Positions 27,097 to 36,176 of a DNA stretch of 64,000 nt are shown piece by piece. The DNA is taken from assembly GCF_030063245.1 (NCBI RefSeq), contig NZ_JASISR010000019.1, forward strand, positions 1 to 64,000, written 5' to 3'. Source of the DNA: Paenarthrobacter sp. PH39-S1 (GTDB taxonomy: Bacteria; Actinomycetota; Actinomycetes; Actinomycetales; Micrococcaceae). The stretch's first letter is position 1; every line of letters begins with the position of its first letter. Made by a program: the position numbers and the translations under genes. The notes under the pieces are model-generated. The model had not been told where the DNA came from and did no database searches. It saw only the letters and a list, made by a program, of their open reading frames with translations.

Positions 27097-27144
27097 CCCC
27101 GACGGCAGGTGCGATCAGCCGCTGCCTCGCTCTGTCCGCTGGCC

Positions 27145-29352
27145 TCACTCCTCGCTAACGCGGAACCGGTTCCAGACACGGTGTTCGGTGAGCAGTTCGC
27201 CCACGGCCGTCACCACGTCGTCGGACTCACCGAGCACTAGGCCCTCCGCGGCTCCGTCGATTCCGGCCGCGGCCAGAATCGCTGCAGCGCTTCCCCAGCC
27301 GCCGATGGCTTTGGCATGGCGGAAGGCCTCGGTGACCATAAGGAGTATCCGGGGATCCACGGGACCGCGGGGAATTCCGGCCGTGGCAGGCTCGACGGGC
27401 ACTGCGCCCGCGGCAGGTTCCGCCGAGGCGGAGGTAGCCAGCAGAATCGCGTCAAACTCAGTGGATCTCGCCGTCAGATAAGTCCGCTGCACCGGCTCTT
27501 CGGTGTTTCCCAGTGTGCCCGCGGCCGGAGCGATAATCAGCGGCACCATGCCGGCTGCCGCTATCGCGTCCCGGGCCGTGATCACTTTGTCCGTGTCGGT
27601 GCCGTCATCGGTCAGTATGCCGATGACGCGCCCGTCCGTCGGCCATTTCCGGCCGATTTGCGATACGGCCGGGCTCGGCTGCGGATTCCCCGGCTGCTGC
27701 TCCGGCTCGGGCGCGGGGAGGCCCAACCCGGCGGCCACACCGGCGCAGAGCCCGGCATCGATGTTCGCCAGCGACTTCAGCTGCCGTTCCCGGATTGCTG
27801 TTTCATAGCACTTACCAAGTTCGAAGGTGTACGCGTCGATAGTGTGTCGCTGTTCCACTGCGGTCAGGCTCCGGTACAACAGCGTGGCCTGACTATAGTG
27901 GTCATCAAAAGTGGCGGGCGCTTGTCGAACGTTGATACCCGCGGCAACTTCCTGCGGGATGTCGATGAACGCGGCATCCGCTACTCCGGCGTGGAAGGGA
28001 CAGCCGCCGTCGAGGGAGTTGGGACGGTACGGAGCAACGCCTGCGTGATCCGCCTGCTGGTACATGCCATCACGGAACATATCGTTAATCGGGGCCTGGG
28101 GCCGGTTGATGGGGAGCTGGGCAAAATTCGGGCCACCAAGGCGGCTGATCTGAGTGTCCAAGTAAGAGAATAGGCGCGCCTGAAGCAACGGATCGTTGGT
28201 GACATCTATCCCGGGCACCAGGTGGCCCGGATGAAACGCCACCTGCTCCGTTTCCGCGAAGTAGTTCACCGGGTTGGCATTGAGCGTCATCAACCCGACG
28301 GCTTGAACCGGGGCCAGTTCTTCCGGAATGAATTTCGTGGGATCCAGCAGATCGATCCCCTCGAACATTTCGTCTTCGCTGTCCGGGAAGACCTGCAGCC
28401 CCAGCTCCCACTCCGGGAACGCGCCGGATTCGATGGCATCGGCCAGGTCCCGGCGGTGGTAGTCCGGGTCCATGCCGTTGATGATCTGTGCTTCCTCCCA
28501 TACCAGTGAGTGCACGCCCAGCCGTGGTTTCCAGTGGAACTTCACCAGAGACGTCGTGCCCTCGGCGTTGATCAGCCGGAAGGTATGCACCCCGAAGCCT
28601 TCCATCATCCGGTACGAACGCGGAATACCACGATCGGCCATGAACCACAGCGTATGGGCCTGGGCCTCGGTGTGAAGCGACACGAAGTCCCAAAACGTAT
28701 CGTGGGCACTCTGCGCTTGCGGAATTTCCCGGTCCGGGTGTGGCTTCGCCGCATGCACCACATCAGGGAACTTAATGCCGTCCTGTATGAAAAACACCGG
28801 GATGTTGTTCCCGACCAGGTCAAAGGTTCCCTCATCGGTATAGAACTTCGTAGCGAAACCCCTGGTATCCCGGACGGTATCCGCAGAGCCGCGGGAACCT
28901 ACTACGTTAGAGAACCGGACAAAAACGGGTGTCTCTACGTCAGCGGCCAGAAAGCCTGCCCGAGTTATGTTCGCCGCTGAACCATACGACCGGAACACCC
29001 CATGCGCTCCGGCCCCGCGCGCGTGAACCACCCGCTCAGGAATACGTTCGTGATCGAAGTGCGTGATCTTTTCGCGCAGGTGGTGGTCCTGCAGCAGGGT
29101 GGGACCTCGCGTACCTGCCTTCAGGGAATGGTCCGTGTCGCTGATCCGGGTGCCCTGCGCCGTCGTTAGATATGCGCCTGACTGCGACCTGGATCCCTCC
29201 GGCTCGCCGGTTGGGGTACCCGTGGGCGAAACCAGCTCCGGCCCGTGCTGATCCGGTTTCGGAGGCAGAGGGCTGTGCGGGACGGTTTGCTCTTGAACCT
29301 GCGGCGGCTCCGCAGACGGTGCCCCGGGAATGGGCTTCTGAGATGGCGACAT
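27145..29352 (-). CDS. katE: large-subunit catalase (HPII type)
   Basis: This 735-residue heme catalase converts H2O2 to water and oxygen. The heme-site His110 lies in RVVHARGAGAHG, the distal Asn in VGNNIPVFF, and the proximal Tyr region is FSYLDTQISRLGG. After about residue 560 a flavodoxin/DJ-1-like domain follows, as in E. coli HPII. The N-terminal 60 residues are Pro-rich and variable. The ATG has a perfect GAGGAGG site. It is the main intact gene in an otherwise decayed stretch. Confidence 0.95.
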   Translation of the reverse strand: MSPSQKPIPGAPSAEPPQVQEQTVPHSPLPPKPDQHGPELVSPTGTPTGEPEGSRSQSGAYLTTAQGTRISDTDHSLKAGTRGPTLLQDHHLREKITHFDHERIPERVVHARGAGAHGVFRSYGSAANITRAGFLAADVETPVFVRFSNVVGSRGSADTVRDTRGFATKFYTDEGTFDLVGNNIPVFFIQDGIKFPDVVHAAKPHPDREIPQAQSAHDTFWDFVSLHTEAQAHTLWFMADRGIPRSYRMMEGFGVHTFRLINAEGTTSLVKFHWKPRLGVHSLVWEEAQIINGMDPDYHRRDLADAIESGAFPEWELGLQVFPDSEDEMFEGIDLLDPTKFIPEELAPVQAVGLMTLNANPVNYFAETEQVAFHPGHLVPGIDVTNDPLLQARLFSYLDTQISRLGGPNFAQLPINRPQAPINDMFRDGMYQQADHAGVAPYRPNSLDGGCPFHAGVADAAFIDIPQEVAAGINVRQAPATFDDHYSQATLLYRSLTAVEQRHTIDAYTFELGKCYETAIRERQLKSLANIDAGLCAGVAAGLGLPAPEPEQQPGNPQPSPAVSQIGRKWPTDGRVIGILTDDGTDTDKVITARDAIAAAGMVPLIIAPAAGTLGNTEEPVQRTYLTARSTEFDAILLATSASAEPAAGAVPVEPATAGIPRGPVDPRILLMVTEAFRHAKAIGGWGSAAAILAAAGIDGAAEGLVLGESDDVVTAVGELLTEHRVWNRFRVSEE

Positions 29353-29640
29353 GTTTCCTCCTCGGTGCTTACTTCTTGGACGCGTCCTAACCCCCGTATG
29401 ATCAGCGTGCTTATCACCCTAAGGCTCGGGGCGGCGCAGATTCAAGGACCCGTAACTGTTGCAGGAGCCGCGCTGGTGTACGACAAGTCACGGCCCGTGC
29501 TCTCCCCGTCGGATACGGCGAGGTTATACGAAACATATCAGCTTGCTTACTAAAAGAGGCATAATCCCCAGCGGGACCCTCGAAGCCCGGACGAAGGGGC
29601 CCGAGGCGGCTGACGAGCTTTTTGGAAGGACATGTTCATG
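29353..29640. other. intergenic region upstream of katE
   Basis: This 288-bp region separates katE (-) from the dehydrogenase remnant (+). It is locally AT-richer around 29520-29565, with CATAAT at about 29560, which could hold promoters for the remnant. No ORF or strong hairpin is seen. Confidence 0.4.
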
Positions 29641-29845
29641 AAAGCAGTAGTGTTCAAAGCCCCTTACCAGCTTGCCGTGGAAAACGTGGCGGACCCTAAG
29701 ATCGCCGGATTCCGGCATGGTTTTGGGCCACGAGAACATGAGCAGCATCGCCGGCGGAAATGTCCCGTGAAGAAATACAACCGGGAACTCCGCCCTCTGA
29801 TCATCAGGGGCAAAGCCAAACCGTCGTGGATCGAAGCGCACGAAC
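29641..29845 (+). pseudogene. formaldehyde/alcohol dehydrogenase remnant (zinc MDR family)
   Basis: An ATG after a good GGAAGGA site begins MKAVVFKAPYQLAVENVADP, the N-terminus of a glutathione-independent formaldehyde dehydrogenase-like MDR enzyme. The next segment, MVLGHENM, is the zinc-binding GHE motif in another frame, and soon after comes the C-terminal segment VKKYNRELRPLIIRGKAKPS followed by WIEAHEL. More than 300 codons in between are missing. At about 29845 it runs straight into an iron-permease fragment. Confidence 0.78.
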
Positions 29846-29851
29846 TCTGCA

Positions 29852-30145
29852 GTGGCCTTGCTCGCGATCTGGGCTGCGACAGGACCGTTGCTCGGCTTCT
29901 CCGACACCTGGCAGCTGATCATCAACACGGGAACCACGATGATCACGTTCCTCATGGTTTTCATCATTCAAAACACGCAGACCCGTGACGCCGCCGCCGT
30001 TCAGGTAAAGCTCGATGCGATCATGCTCGAGCTTCAAATCAGCAACGCCAAGCTATACGACGCCGAGCACGAGGGGGAAGAACAGCTCGAAAAACAGCGC
30101 CAGCACCTTCGGGACGAGGCCAAAAACGGTTCAAACCATTCGTAG
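29852..30145 (+). pseudogene. low-affinity iron permease-like protein, N-terminally truncated
   Basis: The 97-codon frame from a GTG encodes WAATGPLLGFSDTWQLIINT, MITFLMVFIIQNTQTRD and a charged tail, as in the low-affinity iron permease family. The first transmembrane segment is cut to about ten residues, and the frame runs upstream into the dehydrogenase remnant without a ribosome site. The second membrane helix and tail are intact. A deletion probably joined the two genes, so expression of a working protein is unlikely. Confidence 0.7.
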
Positions 30146-30244
30146 TCCGGGATTTCATACCCCGCGGCGCAGGCCGCTGAGGGACGAAGCCGGCAGCAGA
30201 GACCCAAGGAACGGAGCATCAGGTATAGCCTGATCGGAACCGGT

Positions 30245-30327
30245 GCCGTCACGAAGGTGTAGAGGGCGCCGTCACGAAGGTGGAACCGGTGCCGTCACGA
30301 CGGTGCAGGAGGCCCGTCACGACGGTG
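30245..30327 (+). repeat. four phased direct repeats before the molybdopterin oxidoreductase
   Basis: The 15-mer GCCGTCACGAAGGTG, or its variant with C at position 11 (the last copy starting CCC), begins at 30245, 30268, 30291 and 30313. Spacing is 23, 23 and 22 bp, close to two helical turns. Each contains the partly palindromic CCGTCACGACGG. The array ends 13 bp before the ATG at 30341, so it overlaps the likely promoter or leader. It may be a regulator array or simply a minisatellite. Confidence 0.8.
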
Positions 30328-30340
30328 GAGAGGTTGAGCG

Positions 30341-32869
30341 ATGGTTGACCGGATTACGGACATTTGGGGCACACGGACACCGTTTGCCCGCGGCGAGAGT
30401 TGGCCGGTCAGGGTCGACCAGCTGCTGGCCGACGGCGTCGGCGAAGCGGATGTGGACCGGTGGGTCCAGTCCGCATGCGTCTTGTGCAGCAATGGTTGCG
30501 GCATGGACATCGCTGTGAAGGACGGTGCCATGGTCGGCGTCCGGGGCCGGGCTGTCGACGCCGTCAACCAGGGCCGGCTGGGACCTAAAGGACTCCTTGC
30601 CAGCTGGCAGGGTGTTGCCACCAAGGAACGCCTGACCCGCCCCATGATCCGGGAAAACGGCCGGCTCGTCGAGACCGACTGGGACACCGCGATGGAACGC
30701 ATCGTTGCCAGAAGCCGGTCGCTGCTGGCAGATAAGGGCCCGCTCTCACACGCCTTTTACACCAGCGGTCAGCTCTTCATCGAGGAGTACTACGCACTGG
30801 GCGTGATCGGCAAGGGTGGCATCGGGACCCCGCATATGGACGGCAACACCAGGCTGTGCACCGCCACTGCCGCCGCGGCGATGAAGGAGTCCTTCGGATC
30901 CGACGGGCAGCCCGGCTGCTATACCGACATCGACGAATGCGATGCCTTGTTCCTCTACGGCCACAATATGGCCGAAACGCAGACCGTGCTGTGGTCCCGC
31001 GTACTGGACCGGGTCACCGGTCCGGACCGGCCCGCCGTCGTCTGCGTTGATCCGCGGGAAACGGAAGTCGCACGCCTCGCGGACGTACATCTGGCGCTGA
31101 AACCCGGGACCAACCTTGCCCTGATGCACGGCCTGGTCCGCGAACTGTTTGCCCACGGTTGGAACGATGAGGATTTCGTCGCCCACCACACGCTCAATGT
31201 CGAGGAGCTCAGCGCCGCGGTGCAGCCATGGACGCCCGAGGAGGTGGCACGGACCTGCGGGGTGGAAGCCGACGACGTCCGCCGCGCCGCGGGGATCTTC
31301 GGAACCTCGCGGCGGGTTGTATCCACCGTGCTGCAGGGATTTTACCAGTCATCGCAGGCCACCGCCTCGTCCTGCCAGGTCAACAATCTGCACCTGCTGC
31401 GCGGCATGATCGGCCGGCCCGGCTGCGGGATACTGCAGATGAACGGTCAGCCCACCGCGCAGAACAACCGCGAGTGCGGGGCCGACGGCGATCTGCCGGG
31501 CTTCCGAAACTGGGAAAACCCCGACCACGTCAACGAACTGGCGGCCCTGTGGAATGTGGATCCGCAGGTGATCCCGCACTGGGCCCCGCCCACCCATGCA
31601 ATGCAGATCTTCCGCTACGCGGAGCAGGGATCCATCGGTTTTCTGTGGATCTCTGCGACCAATCCGGCCGTTTCCATGCCGGAGCTCCCCCGGATCCGGA
31701 AAATCCTGGCCAGTCCCGGGCTCTTTGTGGTCGTGCAGGACTTGTATATGACCGAAACCGCGCAGTATGCGGACGTGGTGCTGCCCGCCGCAGGCTGGGG
31801 CGAAAAGACCGGGACTTTCACCAACGCCAGCCGCACGGTGCACCTGTCGGACCAGGCGGTTGAACCGCCCGGGGAAGCACGCAGCGATCTGGATATTTTC
31901 CTGGATTACTCCCGCCGGATGGATTTCCGGAACAAGGGCGGAGCCCCGCTGCTGGACTGGGTTGGTCCGGAAGACGCCTACCGGGCTTGGCAGGACTGCA
32001 GCCGGGGCCGGCCGTGCGACTACACGGGGATCAGCTATTCGAAGCTCCGCGGGGGAAGTGGCATTCAATGGCCCTGCAACGAGGAGCATCCCGGCGGCAC
32101 GAAGCGGCTCTACGGAGACGGTATTTTCCCCTCAAACCCGGACTATTGCGAAACGTATGGTCATGACCTGCTGACCGGCGCCACGGTGGGACCGCAGGCG
32201 TTCCGTGCCATGGCTCCGGCCGGGCGGGCCCTGTTCAAGACGGCGCCGTACTCGCCCCCTCATGAAGAACCCGATGCGGACTATCCCTTCCGCTACACCA
32301 CAGGCCGCACCGTCTACCACTTCCATACCCGGACCAAAACCGCCCGCTCAAAGCCGTTGAACCGGGCCGCGCCGGATGCCTGGGTTGAGCTGTCGGTGTC
32401 GGATGCCGGACGGCTGGGGGTCGCCGAAGGCGACATTGTTTCGGTCCGTTCGCGTCGCGGGGAAATCGTGGTCCCGGCGCGCGTCGGTGATATCCGCTCG
32501 GGAACCGTCTTCGCGCCCTTTCACTACGGATACTGGGACGAATGCGGCAGCCCGGACGGACGTCCGCGCGCAGCCAACGAGCTGACCATGACTGATTGGG
32601 ACCCCGTTTCCAAGCAGCCCGTATTCAAAAGTGCGGCTGTACACGTTGAAAGGGTGGCCGCAGGAGCGGGACCCTCCGCTGCTCCGACGACGACGGCGTC
32701 CCGGCCGGCGTCGGCGGGTAGCGTTCCGGTGACGGTTGGCGGGCCGGAGGCACAGGCGCAGGAGACGTTCGCGCCGGAAGCCCTGCCCGCTGGTTCCGCA
32801 GGCACGGTTTCCGCAGGCCCAGTCCTCGGAGCCGCAGTTCCCGCAACCACAGTCGGGGAGCTGTCATGA
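30341..32869 (+). CDS. molybdopterin oxidoreductase (nitrate reductase/formate dehydrogenase-like)
   Basis: This 842-residue protein of the DMSO-reductase superfamily has an N-terminal [4Fe-4S] motif with Cys46, Cys49 and Cys53, but the position of the fourth ligand is Gly81 (GRLGPKG where GRLCPKG is usual). The Mo-ligand segment is NTRLCTATAA (Cys173), as in NasA/Nap and cysteine-type formate dehydrogenases. A C-terminal molydopterin-dinucleotide-binding domain (near 630-760) is present, followed by about 70 low-complexity Ala/Pro/Thr residues. No Tat signal is visible, so it is probably cytoplasmic. Its stop overlaps the next gene by four bases. The substrate cannot be told from sequence alone. 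Confidence 0.85.
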   Translation: MVDRITDIWGTRTPFARGESWPVRVDQLLADGVGEADVDRWVQSACVLCSNGCGMDIAVKDGAMVGVRGRAVDAVNQGRLGPKGLLASWQGVATKERLTRPMIRENGRLVETDWDTAMERIVARSRSLLADKGPLSHAFYTSGQLFIEEYYALGVIGKGGIGTPHMDGNTRLCTATAAAAMKESFGSDGQPGCYTDIDECDALFLYGHNMAETQTVLWSRVLDRVTGPDRPAVVCVDPRETEVARLADVHLALKPGTNLALMHGLVRELFAHGWNDEDFVAHHTLNVEELSAAVQPWTPEEVARTCGVEADDVRRAAGIFGTSRRVVSTVLQGFYQSSQATASSCQVNNLHLLRGMIGRPGCGILQMNGQPTAQNNRECGADGDLPGFRNWENPDHVNELAALWNVDPQVIPHWAPPTHAMQIFRYAEQGSIGFLWISATNPAVSMPELPRIRKILASPGLFVVVQDLYMTETAQYADVVLPAAGWGEKTGTFTNASRTVHLSDQAVEPPGEARSDLDIFLDYSRRMDFRNKGGAPLLDWVGPEDAYRAWQDCSRGRPCDYTGISYSKLRGGSGIQWPCNEEHPGGTKRLYGDGIFPSNPDYCETYGHDLLTGATVGPQAFRAMAPAGRALFKTAPYSPPHEEPDADYPFRYTTGRTVYHFHTRTKTARSKPLNRAAPDAWVELSVSDAGRLGVAEGDIVSVRSRRGEIVVPARVGDIRSGTVFAPFHYGYWDECGSPDGRPRAANELTMTDWDPVSKQPVFKSAAVHVERVAAGAGPSAAPTTTASRPASAGSVPVTVGGPEAQAQETFAPEALPAGSAGTVSAGPVLGAAVPATTVGELS

Positions 32870-33327
32870 AACTTCCCATGTATCTGGGTCTCCTGCACAA
32901 GGCCGAAGCCACGCTGGCCCGATCCTACCGCCAAATTGCCGAGGGCCACGGGGCGGAACCCGATATTCATTTCCTCTGCCTGACGTTGGCCAAGCAATGC
33001 GACGCCCATCAGCAGGCGCTGCAGCCCGTCGTCGCGCGCTACGGGGAGGTGAGCGAGGACGACGAGCCAGAGCGGCTGCATGCTGATGGCCTGACCGAAA
33101 CCCGCAGCGGGCCCGTCGGCCTGCTGCGGGACCTGCAGGACCTGTACCTGCTGGCCAACCTGGTGGACATCACCTGGACCATGGTCCAGCAGGCCGCTCA
33201 GGGGCTGCGGGACACCGAACTGCTGGACGTCGTCGGCCGCTGTGAAAGCGAAGCCAGCACCCAGCTGCGCTGGCTGACAACAAGGATGAAGCAGGCTGCG
33301 CCGCAGGCCCTGATCGCGGCCGACTAG
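32866..33327 (+). CDS. helical (ferritin-like?) protein coupled to the molybdopterin oxidoreductase
   Basis: This 153-residue protein begins inside the stop of the oxidoreductase gene (ATGA overlap), so the two are made together. It looks all-alpha. The first helices carry Glu14, His28, His35, and a Cys45-Asp46-Ala47-His48 group, suggestive of a metal-binding four-helix bundle, but the ligand set is not that of a known ferritin. It may be a small subunit, electron-transfer helper or maturation partner. I do not recognise the family. Confidence 0.7.
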   Translation: MKLPMYLGLLHKAEATLARSYRQIAEGHGAEPDIHFLCLTLAKQCDAHQQALQPVVARYGEVSEDDEPERLHADGLTETRSGPVGLLRDLQDLYLLANLVDITWTMVQQAAQGLRDTELLDVVGRCESEASTQLRWLTTRMKQAAPQALIAAD

Positions 33328-33569
33328 GCCGGCCAGATCCGGCCGCAGAAAAGCGACGGCGGCCGCGTTCTGTCACGGCGCCTTGCGTCACGTCACCGGG
33401 ACCGTCGGCCTCACCGGGCTGCACCTCCCAGCGCCCTTATTGAGGCACTGCATTGAAGCACTGTCCGGTCCCGGCTGCAGTTGCTCAGGTCACTTAGCAG
33501 TTGACCAGCGGCCGGATCCAGACCACAGTTAAGGGCACCACCAGTGTCGCGGCCGTACGGAGGACTCAG

Positions 33570-34685
33570 ATGAGCACGGAAAAAACGGATTCCAGCGCCG
33601 ACAGGGCCCGCACAGCACCCGCCCCTGACGACGCCCGGAAACCCGATTCGCCGACAAAAGTCAGCAAACAATCCTGGGCTTTCATTGGAAAAAAGACCCT
33701 GCGTGAGTTCACCAAGGACCAGTGTCCGGACCTTGCCGCCGGACTTACCTATTATGCGGTCCTTGCGGTTTTCCCCGCCCTGCTCGCCCTGATTTCACTG
33801 CTGGGAATCGTGGGGGAGGCCGAGAAGACCACGGCGGCGGCGCTGGAAATTGTGCAGAAAATTGCCCCCGGATCCACGGTGGAGATGATCAGAGGTCCAC
33901 TCACTGCGCTCACACATTCGTCCGCTGCCGGATTCGCCTTGATCAGCGGGATTGTGGTTGCACTGTGGTCCGCCTCCGGTTATGTGGGTGCGTTCGGGCG
34001 GGGCATGAACCGGATCTACGAGATTGACGAGGGGCGCCCGTTCTGGAAGCTGCGCCCGACCATGCTTGCCGTGACGGCCCTGGCCATCCTCCTGGTGGCA
34101 CTGATGGGCCTCATGCTGGTCCTGTCCGGACCGGTGGCACAGGCCGTGGGAGACGCCATAGGACTTGGCGGCGCCGCGGTGTTGGTGTGGAACATTGTCA
34201 AATGGCCGGTGCTCGTCTTCCTCGTCATCGTCGTCATCGCGATTTTGTACTACGCCACCCCCAACGTGAAGCAGCCGAAATTCCGGTGGATGAGCCTGGG
34301 CTCGCTGATCAGCCTGATCATTTTCGTTCTCGCTTCGCTCGGCTTTGCCTTTTATGTGGCCAATTTTAGCCATTATGACAAAACCTATGGGACCATCGGC
34401 GGTGTAATCGTTGCCCTGCTCTGGCTCTGGATTCTTAACATGTCTTTGCTCTTCGGAGCCGAGTTCGACGCCGAAGTTGAGCGCGGGAGGGAGCTGCAGG
34501 CAGGCATTGCAGCGGAAGAGTCGATCCAGCTGCCGCCCCGCGATACCAGGCAAAGCGAGAAAAGGGAGGAAAAAATTGCCGACGACGTCGCGCAGGGCCG
34601 CGCACTCCGCCGTTCGCAGCCGCAGCAGAAGCAGGAGGGCGCGAATCGGAAAGGGGCGGACCACGGCGGCCGCAAAAACGGATAA
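33570..34685 (+). CDS. YihY/virulence factor BrkB family membrane protein
   Basis: This 371-residue inner-membrane protein has the YihY/BrkB N-terminal signature (DQCPDLAAGLTYYAVLAVFP) and about six transmembrane helices between about residues 60 and 300, then a charged tail of about 70 residues rich in Arg, Gln and Glu. The ATG at 33570 is chosen for the GGAGG eight bases upstream. Family function is unsettled (transport or envelope). Confidence 0.88.
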   Translation: MSTEKTDSSADRARTAPAPDDARKPDSPTKVSKQSWAFIGKKTLREFTKDQCPDLAAGLTYYAVLAVFPALLALISLLGIVGEAEKTTAAALEIVQKIAPGSTVEMIRGPLTALTHSSAAGFALISGIVVALWSASGYVGAFGRGMNRIYEIDEGRPFWKLRPTMLAVTALAILLVALMGLMLVLSGPVAQAVGDAIGLGGAAVLVWNIVKWPVLVFLVIVVIAILYYATPNVKQPKFRWMSLGSLISLIIFVLASLGFAFYVANFSHYDKTYGTIGGVIVALLWLWILNMSLLFGAEFDAEVERGRELQAGIAAEESIQLPPRDTRQSEKREEKIADDVAQGRALRRSQPQQKQEGANRKGADHGGRKNG

Positions 34686-34855
34686 CCGAAAATCCGCTTC
34701 CGGTCTTGATTAAATAAGTACGCTTATGGTTAGCATTTGAGTACGCGCAGAACGGTGTCGGCGTCTTTCGCCGATCTTCAATCCAGCCGCTCAAAGCCCG
34801 CTGCACGGTAACCACCCGGTTGCCGGCGTCGGCTCATTCCAACGGAGGAATCAAG

Positions 34856-35716
34856 ATGAACAGCAGTAATTGGCCAGCAGATTCAACCGCAGATACTCCG
34901 ACCTCGCCTGCAAGTACCCCGACTTCACCTGCAAACACCCCGGCTTCGCCTTCATATACTCCGAGCGCCAAGAACGAGGCGCAGGAAGTCGGCCGCGAGG
35001 GCGCCGAAGCCGGGGCGCACGTCGCGCAAGTTGCCGGCGAAGAGGCTAAGAACGTGGCACAGGAAGCAGGCCGGCAGGCGAAGAACCTGGTCGGCGAACT
35101 TGGCGATGACCTTAGAACCCAGGCCGGAGCGCAGCAGCAAAAAGTCGCCGAAGGGCTGCGTTCCATCAGTGACGAACTACGAGGCATGGCCGACAATAAT
35201 ACGCAGGAGGCCGGCACCGCGACGCGCTGGGTCCACGAGGCGGCCCGCAGGGCTGGCGACGCCGCGGGCTGGCTGGACGAACGGGACCCGGGATCCCTGG
35301 TGGACGAGGTAAAGCGCTTTGCCCGGCGTCGCCCGGGGATGTTCCTGGCCGTGGCAGCAGGCGCAGGGCTGCTCGCAGGGCGGATGACCCGCGGCCTGGC
35401 GGGAGGTTCCAATGATCAGGATGCCGGCTACGGACGCCGAACGGGCACGACGCTGCCCCCGGCTCCCAGGGTTGCGCCGCCTGAGGCCATCAAGGTGCCC
35501 CCGACCGCCGAGTACCATCTGACTTCGGGATATCCGGCCGGAGCGGGGACCCCCGGAACGGCCGATGCCGGGTTGTATGAATCCTCCGCGTCCCTGGAGA
35601 CCTTCGCGGACGACGATACCACGATCGGCTACGATCCGGCGTCCGGTGGGGTTCCACCCACGGTGTATCCGCCGCTGCCGGAGGGCCCCGACGGCACCGA
35701 GGGGCGGTTGCCATGA
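34856..35716 (+). CDS. LEA-like/membrane-anchored stress protein
   Basis: This 286-residue protein opens with three 7-residue repeats (TPTSPAS, TPTSPAN, TPASPSY), then an amphipathic Ala/Gln/Glu/Lys helix with LEA-type character (EEAKNVAQEAGRQAKNL), then a short hydrophobic helix (FLAVAAGAGLLAGRM) and a Gly/Pro tail. The ATG at 34856 has GGAGG. Its stop overlaps the holin-X gene by four bases. With its two neighbours it forms an operon of small membrane-surface proteins common in actinobacterial stress regions. Confidence 0.7.
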   Translation: MNSSNWPADSTADTPTSPASTPTSPANTPASPSYTPSAKNEAQEVGREGAEAGAHVAQVAGEEAKNVAQEAGRQAKNLVGELGDDLRTQAGAQQQKVAEGLRSISDELRGMADNNTQEAGTATRWVHEAARRAGDAAGWLDERDPGSLVDEVKRFARRRPGMFLAVAAGAGLLAGRMTRGLAGGSNDQDAGYGRRTGTTLPPAPRVAPPEAIKVPPTAEYHLTSGYPAGAGTPGTADAGLYESSASLETFADDDTTIGYDPASGGVPPTVYPPLPEGPDGTEGRLP

Positions 35717-36174
35717 CCGACCCGCTGCACTCCTCTTCGGGAGCAACGGCCGCCGGTGGTCAGATACCTGAACGTACGAGCGCGGCCGAGGCCAAGGCCA
35801 CATCGACGTCGCTCGGCGATCTGCTCGGCGAAGTCAGCCAGGATATTTCCACCCTGATGAGGCAGGAGGTGGAACTCGCCAAGGCCGAACTCCGCGAGTC
35901 GGCCAGCCGGGCGGGAAAAGGCGCGGGAATGTTCGCCGGCGCGTCGGAGGCCGCACGGTTCTGCCTGCTCTTCCTCTCCGTTGCGCTGTGGGCAGCCCTG
36001 GCACAACCGCTCAGCGCGGGATGGTCGGCCGTGATTGTGGCCGTCATTTGGGCCATCATCGCCGCCATTCTGGCATTCATGGGTAAGCGCGAGATATCAG
36101 CCATCCGCGGGCTTCCCCGCACCACCGAAACCGTTCAAGAAATCCCCGCGGCGCTGAAGCCCGGAAAGGACTAG
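35713..36174 (+). CDS. phage holin family protein (actinobacterial holin-X)
   Basis: This 153-residue protein has the holin-X pattern: an amphipathic N-terminal segment (LLGEVSQDISTLMRQEVELA) then two transmembrane helices (about residues 75-98 and 100-122) and a charged tail. Despite the family name, it is a chromosomal protein with no phage genes nearby. It starts inside the upstream stop and ends two bases before the DUF3618 gene. Confidence 0.85.
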   Translation: MTDPLHSSSGATAAGGQIPERTSAAEAKATSTSLGDLLGEVSQDISTLMRQEVELAKAELRESASRAGKGAGMFAGASEAARFCLLFLSVALWAALAQPLSAGWSAVIVAVIWAIIAAILAFMGKREISAIRGLPRTTETVQEIPAALKPGKD

Positions 36175-36176
36175 TC

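Noticed and set aside
30245-30327. CRISPR-like array
   Set aside because: The 15-bp units are separated by only 7-8 bp and there are no spacers of usual length or cas genes.
35713-36174. Prophage signature from the holin-family gene
   Set aside because: It is the chromosomal actinobacterial holin-X type in an operon with DUF3618; no lysin, capsid or integrase lies nearby.
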